From the NCBI GenBank assembly GCA_005656395.1, contig SRSI01000050.1:2232001-2296000 (forward strand): a stretch of DNA of 64,000 nucleotides. Direction: 5' to 3'. The DNA comes from Strongyloides papillosus (lineage: Eukaryota > Nematoda > Chromadorea > Rhabditida > Strongyloididae). Positions 23,801 to 34,885 of this stretch are shown one piece after another. Numbering within the stretch: position 1 is the first letter of the stretch; every line of letters begins with the position of its first letter. The position numbers and the translations under genes are program-made. The notes below the pieces were generated by a model that saw only the letters and a list, made by a program, of their open reading frames with translations, was not told the DNA's origin and ran no database searches.

Positions 23801-23919
23801 AACTATTTATCAGTACACAATAACATTTTTATTCAAACTTTCAATTCTTAATTTTTATATTAATGAATGAAGATATATATAAAATTTAATTTAATAAATA
23901 ACTTACCCAATCCTTCCAT
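20879..23919 (-). CDS. pxl-1: Paxillin (LD motifs + four LIM domains), two first exons
   Basis: Common exons: 22651..22312, 21923..21770, 21725..21321 and 21163..20879. There are two alternative first exons, both in phase 1: 22762..22711 (MPTQNGDQFVEAVRPAL, 411 residues in total) and 23919..23907 (MEGL). The distal exon gives MEGLEALLSDLQLTTEVL, a close match to the N-terminal LD1 motif of paxillin. A second LD-type motif, LDNLEQLLNDYSD, lies in the same exon. Four LIM zinc-finger domains fill the C-terminus, starting CAGCDKPI, CAACQGPI, CRGCKNPI and CSVCNGPI, with the paxillin signature GKxWHPEHxVC...FFERAGKAYCEHDYH. Paxillin is an adaptor at integrin attachment sites; in nematodes it serves muscle and pharynx. 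The acceptor at 21924 has a weak pyrimidine tract. An ATG at 21940 could start a LIM-only isoform. Confidence 0.92.
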
Positions 23920-24855
23920 ATTTATTGGTTAGAAAAAAAAAGCAATCAAAAGAGTAATTTTCCTCTTTATTTGAAAATAAAGATTTCTCAATAACAATGA
24001 TCTTCAACAAAATAAAAAAAATAAAAACTTTTAATTGAATGAAAAAAAGTGATATTTCTTTACCTTTAACAATAATTTTAGTTCTAGAAATTTAACAGCA
24101 AAACATTCAAAGAAAATGCTGTAGTGGAGAAAAAATGTCAATATTTTATAGAGAAATTTATAAGATTAATAAATAAGTATGTGATACATTCTAACTGCTA
24201 ACTTGTATTCATGTAAAAAAAGATGCTTTCCTTTCAAGATACTGTTTCAATACATGATTTGGAAATCTGATTCATTATTTATTTTTTATAAATCAAATTT
24301 TGGACAAATAAAATTATTTTTCCAAAGTTTCTATTATCGAATTAATATATGTACTTTGAAAAAATTAGTGCAATATGAATCATCAATTAATACGTAATAT
24401 AAAACTCTAAAAGAATTTATTTACAAAAATTGAAATATTATCATCAAAAAAATAATCACAAAAATTACAAAACAAAGAAATTTGACAGTTACTTTATTCA
24501 TAAATAGAAAAATGATTAATTTTTAATAACACCACACAAAAACCCATAATTAATCATCATATTTAATCATTATGTTTAATAATCATTCTCCTTCTCAGTA
24601 AACTTCGCTAAAAAAATAACCAATTTATCGGGAGATGTATAAAAATGACTCAACTATATTTCTATAAATGTTTACAACATTTAAAGCAAAAAATTTTTAA
24701 CAGGTACACCATTTTGTGTAAATGACTAGTTTTGTGATTTTATTTTAACATATTATAAATGTAAACGTTTATTTTGAAATAAATTTACTTCAAATGAGTT
24801 CATTTTGACAGTGTAGTAATTTAATATTTTATCATTTATTATTGTTTTAGAGAGA
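23920..24855. promoter_or_regulatory. Divergent intergenic region, paxillin / annexin
   Basis: 936 bp lie between the distal first exon of paxillin (-) and the annexin start (+). The region must carry at least the distal paxillin promoter and the annexin promoter. No specific element was recognised. Confidence 0.35.
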
Positions 24856-25882
24856 ATGATAAGTGTACATGCTCATAAAAGACCTGCTATACAGAATTAT
24901 GGAAATTTTCAACCTGTTCAAGATGCTGAAGCGTTGAGGAATGCTATGAAAGGTTTTGGAACCAATGAAGATGCTATTATTAGGATTTTGTGTAAGAGAT
25001 CAAATTACCAAGTAAGTTATTTTAATGATAATTTTTGTTTTACCTCTTTTATAATTATTAAATAATTAGAGACAAGAAATTGCTGACACTTACAAAAACC
25101 ATTTTGGAAGAGATCTTGTAAAAGACCTCAAAAGTGAATTATCAAGTGATTTTGAAGATTTAATCGTTGCTTTAATGGTTCCAAAAATGGAATATGAAGC
25201 TGATGAACTTCATAAAGCAATCTCTGGTATAGGAACCGATGAAAGCACATTAATCGGAATTTTATGTTCAAGAACAAATGAAGAATTAACTAAAATTAAA
25301 AATATTTACAGACAAAAGTATGGAAGAGAACTTGAAAATGATATCGTTAACGATACATCAGGATATTTCCAAAATATTCTTGTTGCAATCGTCCAAGCTA
25401 AAAGAAATGATTGTGGGGATGAGAATCATTTATCAGCAAACCAAGATGCTAGAAATTTATACAGAAATGGTGAAGCAAAACTTGGAACTGATGAATCAGC
25501 TTTCATCCAAATTTTAGCTACAAAATCATACTGTCAATTAGACAATATTTTTAATGAATACCAAAAGATATCTAATCACTCTATTGAACAAGCTATTGAG
25601 AAAGAATTTTCAGGGGATTTAAAGAATGCTTTAATTTCTATTGTTTCTGTTGCCAGGAACACCCCTGAATACTTTGCTACAGTCCTTTATGATGCCATGA
25701 AAGGCTGTGGAACAAAAGATAAAGACTTAATTAGAGTTATTGTTTCAAGAAGCGAAATTGATTTAAGAGATATTGCTATAACTTATGAGAAGAAATATGG
25801 TACTCCATTGGTTGAAGACATTAAAAAAGATACAGGAGGAGATTATAAGAATGCTTTGTTAGCAATTATTGCTGGAAATTAG
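24856..25882 (+). CDS. Annexin
   Basis: Exons 24856..25011 and 25070..25882, with a 58-bp intron, give 322 residues. Four annexin repeats are visible. Their type-II calcium loops read MKGFGTNED (repeat 1), ISGIGTDES (2), GEAKLGTDES (3) and MKGCGTKDK (4), and each repeat carries the family's helix with the I-x-IL-R/S-R core. The N-terminal head is short (about 22 residues, His/Pro-containing). Annexins bind acidic phospholipids in a calcium-dependent way and act in membrane traffic and repair. Length and repeat number are normal. The ATG follows TTTTAG-AGAGA, consistent with trans-splicing. Which nematode nex gene it corresponds to cannot be told from sequence alone. Confidence 0.95.
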
Positions 25883-26844
25883 TGCATAAAATTTTTTTTC
25901 TCTAAATTGATTTGCTTTTATTTTCTTAATCTTCTTTGCTTAAATAAATTTTCAAAACAAGAAGTGTTATTTTCATTTTAACTTAGAATATATTTTGTAT
26001 TTTCGAAATTTTTCTAAATCAATTTATTTGTCCTCTCAAATAATTCATACTTTTTATAGTTAAAATCAATTTTAATGATTATTTTGATATGCAATTTTAC
26101 GACTTTTCTTTATAAATATTTATCTACGGTCATAAGATAAAGAATAGTTAATATCATATTTATATAATTTACCATTAAAAATCTACCATCATATAAATTT
26201 CATTTCAAACAAAATCTAAAAATATCCCATTTTTTCACCTATTCATACCATTAAAACAAATCACCTTTATATTTAGATTCGATTTTCATTGAATTGTCTA
26301 TGATGAGGTAAAACAAATATGTTATTACTATAAAGTTTAATAAAATACAAAAATATATATATTTCCTCATTATTTGCATAGCATCTAATTATTTAATTAT
26401 CTCAAAATATTTTTAAATATATATTGTATCTTTTGACATTGTAAACTTTTAGAAATATTTTTTGATGTCCTAAAAACTAGTATGAGAAAAGATTTTGAAA
26501 ATGTGATTTTTTTTGTTCTTTTTTAAGTTGAGTAATGGAATAAGAATATATATATTTTTTGGAGAGGGGGACATTAACAAATTATTATTAATTCATTAAT
26601 TTCAATGACGATTTTTGTCCTTCAACCAAATAAGTGTTGTCAAGATGTGTTTGTCAAAAAAGGTTTAAATTAATATTTCAAAAATGTTAAATATATTCAT
26701 AATTTTTGCATTTAATTGATGGTAAATAATAGTTGCAAATGTTTATGTAAAATTATTTAATTTATTGAATGAACTTACTTAACTTATGTTAATAACAAAA
26801 ATAGTATAAAATAAAATATTACGAAAAAAATATGTATCATGCTT
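25883..26844. other. Intergenic, nothing supported
   Basis: 962 bp of AT-rich sequence between the convergent annexin and small secreted protein genes. No supported feature. Confidence 0.4.
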
Positions 26845-27192
26845 CTATGGAATACCCAAAGTATTACAATTTTCATTATTACTACAACAACAAATCTTCC
26901 CTTCCATTAATTCTTGCGTAACAATTGGAACACATACATTGCCCTTATACTTAATACATTCATTATGAATGTCACAATCAAACCTTGAAGCAACAATTTG
27001 ATATTCCTTTAAAATTAACGTTCCATTGATACAACTTGACACAAACTGTGGACACGCTTTTCTAACTAAAGGTTTTGAATCAGTTGGTATTTCTACTCTG
27101 TCGATTTTTGAAATTTCACCAACTGTACATCTTATACATGCTACATATGTTATTAAACATAATGCTATTACAATACTCCTAATCATAAACAT
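26845..27192 (-). CDS. Small secreted Cys-rich protein, Ly6/three-finger-like
   Basis: A single exon of 115 residues. It begins with a clear signal peptide (MFMIRSIVIALCLITYVAC), and about ten cysteines follow. The C-terminal pattern CCCSNNENCN resembles the closing CCxxxxCN signature of Ly6/uPAR three-finger folds. No hydrophobic C-terminus for a GPI anchor is seen, so the product is probably secreted rather than membrane-bound. Small secreted proteins of this type are numerous in nematodes and mostly unnamed. The start is the first ATG; a second in-frame ATG two codons later is equally usable. The family call rests on the cysteine spacing only. Confidence 0.65.
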   Translation of the reverse strand: MFMIRSIVIALCLITYVACIRCTVGEISKIDRVEIPTDSKPLVRKACPQFVSSCINGTLILKEYQIVASRFDCDIHNECIKYKGNVCVPIVTQELMEGKICCCSNNENCNTLGIP

Positions 27193-29160
27193 ATTTTTTT
27201 TAAAGATATAACAATTTTAAAGATAATAAAATGGTTTGAGTGTTAAAAAAATCTGTTTAAATATCAAACATATTTACAAATTTTGTTATCATACATATGT
27301 AATAAATTTTATCTTATAATACAATTTACGTGGCTATTCTTGAATTTTTTTTTCTCCCCTTAATATAGATATTTAAAGAATGATAAATATAAAAAACTAA
27401 ATAAATATGATTTTTGATAGTAATACTATAACAAATTTATCTTACTCACATTTTTTTCCTAAAATATATAATGACTCAATCGTAATGTGTAAAATATTTG
27501 TCATACCTTACTACAATTACTATATAATTTTTAAAAATAGTTAATTGTTAAGGGTAATTATTATTTATTTAGAATATTTTATCTTTTAATTTGTATACAC
27601 TTTAATTTATCTTTCCTGTGATATAATATATATAATCTGTATATTTGTAATAAATAATTAATATTAAGGATATACATATGTATATGCATCAGTACTTTTA
27701 TAGATAATGGGAAATATGATAATTAGCAAAGTGACCACTTTAATAATTTATTTATTAATAATAAATCATTGAAAATAGAGGTGAGGGATAAGGGTAACCC
27801 CGTTAACCAACTGTTTCATAAAATTGGTCATTTTGTACTTAAAAGAAAGTTGTTGAATATACAATATCTACTTTTAATAAGAGTGGGAGAGATATGATAT
27901 GGTGTATATTATTATCAATAAAAAGCTATCTTGGTTATTTTTAATATTTTTAACTAATATGGGAAGATTATTTATATATATTTGGAATAATCACATAGGA
28001 GGAGATACATAAAGGTTTTAACAAATAATATATAAATCTTCATGTTATTGGTCTACCTTTTTCATTTTCTAGTCTTTTATATAAATATATATCATTGAGC
28101 TTTAGTACCTTTTTTATTTATATTATTGCCGTCCTGATTATATTGTTATTAAATTTACATATATACATTTATTTTATTTGCGCAAACATTAAAATGATAA
28201 AGAAAAAGTAATAATTATTCTTAAAATTTCAACTATTCTAGTGTCTATACAAAATGTCTGTTTTGTTGTCACAATAAGAAATATACCTTACTTTTATATA
28301 TAAATATAGGTAAATCAAATGTGTATGTGAGATACTTTTCTTGGTTAGCTAAAAGCATATTCTTACCGACAGCTAATGTTAAATGTTATCATATTATTGT
28401 TGATTTTAGTAGTATTGTCTTCAAATAGAAAGGAGAGTTAAGACGTGATGCAGATTATCTTAAGACTTTTTATGAACAAATTTTATACGAATCTCACTTT
28501 TCAATTATTTTATACACTATTGCATTTGTTTATTTTTATGTTTACAATAAGCAAAAAAGTTTTATACTTGAGAATATTAAATTATGTTGTAAATGTTAAA
28601 CAATAAGTTTTGTAATATTTTTGTTATGATTTGTATTAACTAATAATTATTTGGAAATACATAATTTAATCTATAAGTCCTTGTTTATTTAGTTAATTGA
28701 TCGTATGAGTATATATCACTTCATTTAAATACATTATTGCTTATCAATATATCTATGTTATGTTAAAAAACATAAAGATAATAAGTACTTCTTTTCTACT
28801 AACAATTGAATAATTAAACTTTTATATCATGATTAATCGAAATTAAATTATATTAATATAATATTATTAATATTTTAAAATTTAATACCTAACCAAAAAT
28901 AGAAGTAAATGATAATAGTATACAGTTAATTTCAAATGTAATATTGATAAAGACGTATAAATTATAATCGCTTTAATAAACTTTTCCTTACACTATAATA
29001 ATACACTTTTCGTTATAGGGAACTCAAATTTTCCATTAAAAATCTATTATTTTCTTCATACAACAAAAACAGTATTTAAATAATATTTTAAAATTTATTT
29101 ATACTTTGAGAGAGTATTTTAAGTTCTGATGACGTGAATTTATAAATACCTTTTAATGTG
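27193..29160. other. Long intergenic region
   Basis: 1.97 kb of very AT-rich DNA with no supported gene. Its one GC-rich patch is an imperfect palindrome, GGGTAACCCCGTTAACC, near 27790. Confidence 0.4.
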
Positions 29161-31002
29161 ATGGGAGCTAATCCATGTTGTTGCCGTTTAAAAGATGGTT
29201 CTATTTCTATAGCAATATGGAGTTTTATTTTTTCAATTGTTCAATTGGGTATTTTTGGTTGGCAGTTAGCTGCAATAAAATATGAAAAAGATAGAGCAGC
29301 AAATAATTTATTACCTAATTATAATACATATGGAAGATTTGATATACCTTCTTATTATGAAAGTTACTGGCAGTCACCTGAGGAGAGGTATTATATTGGA
29401 TTGTTTGTTTGCCAAATTATCTGTGCTATTGTATCGTTTTTCTTGCTTTTTGCCTCTGTTGCCTTGATATACGGGATACATACAGTAAGTTAACTTATTT
29501 ATTTATTTATATAAAACTTATTTATTATTATTTTATTATAGTTATCACGTTATCTAATATGGCCATGGTTTCCCTGTATGCTACTTTCTATTTTATCATC
29601 CTTAGCGTATTGTATAACATGGTGGGCAGGTGATGTTCGTGATTACTGGATTGTACTTACGATAATTGAAATTTTTGGTGTTGTTATAAATTTATATTGC
29701 TTTGTTGTTATTATTGTCTTTTACCATAGAATTGGTAAAGAAAGAAAAGTATACGAAAAGAGGATGTTATCTATGGAGAATGATGGATTTAACTACCCAT
29801 CAATGAAGAGGGATTATTCTATTCCACCAAAAAAACATCCTTATGACATTGATGCTGTAGAAGATGAACCATACGATGACAAGGACAGACCTTTTTATCC
29901 TAATGAAAATATTAGGAAATCACAAAGACAAAGAAAAGTTTATGAAGATGATAGTAGACATGATAAAGGTAATATTAAATTTAGTGCAGGAAATAAGCAT
30001 AGAAAGAGTAATTTAGAAGAAACAAGATTGCTCGATTGGGTTAGAAGCACTACGGACTTGACTTCAAGTGGAAATGATAATAATCCACCAATAGGTACTT
30101 TCAGAGGCAATATTTTTTTTTAAAAAAAGTCTTCATGTCCATGTTTCATCTCTCTTTTTATGAAAATTTTTAAACCTAATTGTCCAGTTAATTAATTGTT
30201 TTTTTATGCATTCAATGTTAATTTTTATTTTTTTGTAGGGTATCAAAAAAGAGATTATGAAGGTGATAGTGGTTTTGATAGGAGACCAAGTAGGATTTCG
30301 TATCATCAAGATACTTATCAACCACCTGCTGATCCATCTCTACCATATGGAGAAGATTTTGAAGATCTTCCAGCAAGTGCGGAAGCATCAACAATGAGAA
30401 GTTTACATGACACTGACATTGAGCGCAGGCACCACAAATGCAGACATCATGATCATTGCAAAAAGAAACATAGACACCACCATAGAAAACACAAAAAATG
30501 TCGCCATCATGAGAGGAGGAAACATTATTATGATGATTATAATAGTGAACTAACATACAACAACTCCTATCATACAGAATCAACATTTACCAATGTATAT
30601 AGAGATAGAAATAGTGATAGTGACTACAATACCGAAGAACCCCCCTGTACACATCATCGACGTTCCCGAAGTTACCATAAACCTCGGCATCGTTCCTGTT
30701 CCAAATACCGATCACCATCCCGGCAATATCATTCAAACGATGAAGATACAAAAAATTCAAACAACTACCCAACATTATCATTAGCTGATCTCGAAAAAGG
30801 CTTTACAATACCCCAGAGGATAATTATACCACCTAATCCACCACCAGGACCAGATGGTAAAATTCAACCACAAACATATCATATTAACTCAGAAATTACT
30901 ATAAGTTACGATGAACATGGTAAACCTAAAATTAACAATGGAATAATAGGTAATAGAGTAAGTGATAAACAAATTGTACCTGGTATTTCATCGGATGTTT
31001 AA
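29161..31002 (+). CDS. Four-TM membrane protein with long His-rich cytoplasmic tail
   Basis: Exons 29161..29484, 29542..30094 and 30239..31002 give 546 residues. Four hydrophobic segments are visible, at about residues 18-40, 80-106, 112-135 and 143-167; the loop between TM1 and TM2 is Tyr-rich. The remaining ~370 residues are polar, with charged stretches and a His/Arg/Lys-rich block (CRHHDHCKKKHRHHHRKH) that could bind metal or nucleic acid, then Arg/Ser repeats and a Pro-rich end. The topology suggests a tetraspan protein with both ends cytoplasmic. I do not recognise a named family. ATG at 29161 is chosen; the codon before it is GTG. Confidence 0.75.
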
Positions 31003-31194
31003 TTAATGTTACTTTATTTATCCATTCTTTTTCTTGTATATATAAGTTTATACCATTGATTATAATAAATTTCTATTTATCATAATTCGAATATTCAGTT
31101 ATGGAATAATTATTGTACATTCAAATTTTCTCAACACAATAGAATATAAAATGATTTAACAAAAGTGAGATTCCCGTTCAATTTTCGGTTTACA

Positions 31195-31975
31195 ATGGAA
31201 AAAAAAGTTCGGGAGATGGAGAATATCAAACTTTTAGAAAAAGCTTTGTCATTACTAAAGCACAAAAAGGACATTCTTAGTTACTCATGTAATAGATCAT
31301 TTTCATATGGTGGTGGGTATGTAAAAATATGTTACCTTTTTTTATAATGATAACTATTTTAGGGAAAATATTAATTTGAATATTGAATTCGAGATACCTA
31401 ACGATGTGTCATTTAATATTGAATCATCATCTTCCTCTTTGAGTGACTCAAAATGTTCCTCTTCAAAATCCACCTCTACTAATGATGATGTGAAAGTTTA
31501 CACATCAACTATCACTCCCTCATCGGGATCTTCTATTCCACCAGAGAGTTGTCAAGATGTTAAGGAAGATGATGAGGTGATGAAGAATAATGCAAATTAC
31601 CAGGCATTGAATACTTTATCGGAGTCACAAAGAAATGTTTATGTTGAGATAATAGTTTATATTAGAACATATGTACAAAATAATATGAATGATGGAATTC
31701 TTGAAAGAATTGACATTGAGCTGAATCCTTTTAGAGTAACTCCGAGAGAGATAATAAAAACAGTCCTCCCTGATAAAGATCCCATCAAAATAATGGGAGA
31801 TGGAATGTATTTTACAAGAAAAGATTTCGATTGTGTTAGAGATCAGGATAAGCAACAAAATTGGATAGCATGTTACCCCTATGAAATGGATATGTCTCTC
31901 GTTAAAATATATGGATCAACATCATTAAATGACTTTAAAATGTCATTTGTTATTGATGATATAAGTAAAGTATAA
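31195..31975 (+). CDS. Uncharacterised protein
   Basis: Exons 31195..31316 and 31363..31975, with a 46-bp intron, give 244 residues. The N-terminus is a short Lys/Glu-rich helix (MEKKVREMENIKLLEKAL). A Ser/Thr-rich middle follows (SSSSSLSDSKCSSSKSTST). The last ~120 residues are a compact, mixed-charge region without a recognised motif. No signal peptide or membrane segment is present. The DIRS retrotransposon begins only 81 bp past the stop codon, so the element probably sits in or next to the 3' UTR and may have altered its polyadenylation. Confidence 0.6.
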
Positions 31976-32056
31976 TAAAAATATTTGGATATATTAAGAT
32001 AATACATATGGTAGTAAAACTATTAAAAGTAGTGAGTAGTATTTTAGACTAATATT

Positions 32057-32185
32057 AATTATATGTCGATACTAACGTAGTGAGATTGCTTTGCATAACG
32101 CGGTCTTTTCCTTGGATTTAGTCCTTTTCTTGCACGGAATTTCGGAATTCCGTACAGTTTTGGTGGTGCGCCACTATTTAATCAG
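32057..32185 (+). repeat. DIRS left terminus: 11-bp extension + 118-bp ITR
   Basis: 32068..32185 is the exact reverse complement of 36146..36263. The outer 35 bp (32057..32091) recur inverted at 35808..35842. Confidence 0.95.
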
Positions 32186-32258
32186 TTTTTTCTTTTCCTT
32201 GAATTTTGTCGTTATTATTACTAATATCTAACAAAATCGTTGCCGAATCAAGTTCCAA

Positions 32259-34880
32259 ATGGCTGAAGAACCTGATAATAATGAAATACTGGGTCTGTTT
32301 GACAATTCAACCCAACAGCCGGCAGAAGAAAGTGCCGATGACCAACTTATCAACGCTCTATTGCACAATAAAAAGTCAATGACGTTATCTGAACAAGGTA
32401 TGAAAGCGGTATCCAAAATATTCTCCTGCAAAAGAATATCACATGAAACCATTGAGAGCATCACTGATAGAATGGGCGTTCACCAAGACCTCCAGTTTCT
32501 CGCTCCCGCCTTCAGCACCCCATACTACTCTAAATTAAAAATGAGGTCAGTAGACAGCAACCTTGCCAAAATGCAGGATCACCTACTCCAGTCAGTCTGT
32601 ATGTTATCGCACAATGTTGAAGCTGCAACAGGAGATAACAAAAGTGCCGTACTCAGTGCCCTCATTAATATCAAGTATGTTGTCGACGGATTAAGTGACA
32701 TACGTAGAGAAGTCGCCTTTAGAAACTTCTCACCCAAATTCAACAAAGGGCTTCCCAGTGTACCTCTCGATATGGAAGAGAAGGTAACTCGTATGGATAG
32801 TTCTGAAAGAATCTCAATACTTCCTAAGCATGCCGAAGCATTATTCAAGAATGTGGCCGATACACCACAGGATCTCCTCTCGTTTATCCAAAGGGAAAAC
32901 AGAAAAAGATCTTACAATAATACGGCTAACATCGAGCCGGAAAGGTACGTTATAATCAACCCAAACATGCCCCCCAATACAATACACCAATGCCTACCAT
33001 TCTGGCAAAAGATTGCGCCAACCGATACGGTGCTACTTGATTACATAATAAACGGTGTAGATATAGGTATCTTATGTGAGCCAACACAGCATAAGATAGG
33101 TAAGAATAAATTCTCTTCAAAGGAAGAAGAACAGTTTATTGAAAATGAGATAAAAGATCTCCTCCGCTCCAACAGTATAAAAGAGCACGACAATCCCAAA
33201 TGGATCAGCCCTCTAATGGTAGTAACCACTTCAAAAATGAGATTAGTACTAGACCTTTCTTCACTAAATGATTACATACAACATTTTAGTTTTAAATGTG
33301 AGTCGATAAAAGATGTAACGGATCTTCTCGAGCCTAAAGCCTTCTTAACTTCTATTGACCTATCCGCAGCATACCACAGCTGTGCAGTACGACCACATCA
33401 AACTGAATACTTAGGATTCAGGTGGAATAATAAAACATACATTTACCTTGTATTGCCCTTTGGAGCTAGTTCAGCACCAAGACTATTTTATAGAATAACA
33501 AACACCCTAACCGCCACGATAAGGGCCAACGGTATAAAAATGACGAGATTTTACGATGATTTTCTAATCACTCATACGGATAAGGATCTGTTAACACGTC
33601 ATACCGAATACTGCATGAATTTGTTACGTGCAGCTGGATTCTCCATTAACGAGAAAAAGAGTGAGTTGTCACCTAAATATATAATAAAATATCGAGGTTT
33701 AGTGATAGATACACTTAAAGAGGAACTTCGCCTCCCCCAGGATAAGCTGGATAACATTATTAAAGCAGCCCGTCACATCTCAAATCTCAAGAGGGTAGTT
33801 GCACGTCAACTTTATAGCTTATTAGGCATGATAGAATTCTCATCCTATGCAAACTTCTTAACAAGAATCAAAGCACGTCCACTCCAACGCGCCGTAAATA
33901 AATGTATAGGGTTTCCTCCAAATTACAATAGGTATGTGAATATAACAACGGAAATTAGGCAAGGTCTAGCATGGTATATCAATAACATAGAAGCCACCAA
34001 TGGGCTGCGATATAATCAGGACCACGCGAGCATAGAGGTTTACACAGACGCATGTAATGTTAGTTATGGAGGAATAGTATATTTTCCTGATTACACTTCC
34101 CAAAGCGTCCAAGGGTACTTTACGGACGACTTATTATCTAAACATATTAATGAGAAGGAACTAATGGCCTTATCCTTCACGTGCTTCGGGCTTTTGCAAA
34201 ATACATATAATAAAATAGTTAACATTTACTGTGACAATACAACTACCCTAGCGTTGGTTCATAATAAAGGAAGTGTTAATAAAATATTTCTCTCATCGGA
34301 GACGGAAAAGCTACTCGATTTCTTTTACGAGCACAGGCTATATATTAACTTATACCATATTCCAGGATCCTACAATCAGGTGGCAGATCGCCTTTCCCGA
34401 ACAATGCCCGTTACCCTACAAGGCCCAACAGAAGCAACTCTAACTATAAAGGCAAGAGAAGAAATTAAGGAATTTCTTTTAAATAAATTTAATGTAATAA
34501 TTTCGGTTGATCTGTTTGCATCTTATGAAAATAAATTTTGTGATAAATTTGTAACGTTATTTGATGATAACCGAGCGTTTAGAAGAAATGCCTACTCATT
34601 CAACTGGCAGGGTTTAATTGATGAGGAAGTAATAGCATTTCCCCCATGTAATCAAGTACTCAGAGTACTGCGTAAAGCGGGTACCGACAAGTGCAATCTT
34701 TGGCTGGTAGCCCTAATGTGGGAAAATCAAAATTATTTTCCAGTTTTAATATCCCAATTCGGGGACCCTATCCTACAATTATATGGTTCTAATATAGTTA
34801 ACTTTCCAGACTGTGCAACTCCAATGAAGAACCGAAAGCACAAAGTGGGACTTTTCCGAATTTTCTTCAAGTCGCACTGA
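32259..34880 (+). CDS. DIRS polyprotein: Gag-like, RT, RNase H, methyltransferase-like
   Basis: A single ORF of 873 residues. The first ~230 residues are a Gag-like region with no zinc knuckle seen. Reverse transcriptase occupies about 290-490, with SIDLSAAYHSCAVRPHQ, VLPFGASSAPRLF and the catalytic FYDD at 431-434. RNase H follows at about 590-715, with acidic residues in YTDAC, NEKELMAL, YCDNTT and VADRLSR. The last ~140 residues (VDLFASYENKF...YSFNWQGL...AFPPCNQVLRVLRKA) match the methyltransferase-like domain typical of DIRS polyproteins, including the PP loop. No stop or frameshift interrupts it. It ends five bases before the recombinase ATG. Confidence 0.93.
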   Translation: MAEEPDNNEILGLFDNSTQQPAEESADDQLINALLHNKKSMTLSEQGMKAVSKIFSCKRISHETIESITDRMGVHQDLQFLAPAFSTPYYSKLKMRSVDSNLAKMQDHLLQSVCMLSHNVEAATGDNKSAVLSALINIKYVVDGLSDIRREVAFRNFSPKFNKGLPSVPLDMEEKVTRMDSSERISILPKHAEALFKNVADTPQDLLSFIQRENRKRSYNNTANIEPERYVIINPNMPPNTIHQCLPFWQKIAPTDTVLLDYIINGVDIGILCEPTQHKIGKNKFSSKEEEQFIENEIKDLLRSNSIKEHDNPKWISPLMVVTTSKMRLVLDLSSLNDYIQHFSFKCESIKDVTDLLEPKAFLTSIDLSAAYHSCAVRPHQTEYLGFRWNNKTYIYLVLPFGASSAPRLFYRITNTLTATIRANGIKMTRFYDDFLITHTDKDLLTRHTEYCMNLLRAAGFSINEKKSELSPKYIIKYRGLVIDTLKEELRLPQDKLDNIIKAARHISNLKRVVARQLYSLLGMIEFSSYANFLTRIKARPLQRAVNKCIGFPPNYNRYVNITTEIRQGLAWYINNIEATNGLRYNQDHASIEVYTDACNVSYGGIVYFPDYTSQSVQGYFTDDLLSKHINEKELMALSFTCFGLLQNTYNKIVNIYCDNTTTLALVHNKGSVNKIFLSSETEKLLDFFYEHRLYINLYHIPGSYNQVADRLSRTMPVTLQGPTEATLTIKAREEIKEFLLNKFNVIISVDLFASYENKFCDKFVTLFDDNRAFRRNAYSFNWQGLIDEEVIAFPPCNQVLRVLRKAGTDKCNLWLVALMWENQNYFPVLISQFGDPILQLYGSNIVNFPDCATPMKNRKHKVGLFRIFFKSH

Positions 34881-34885
34881 GTGAC

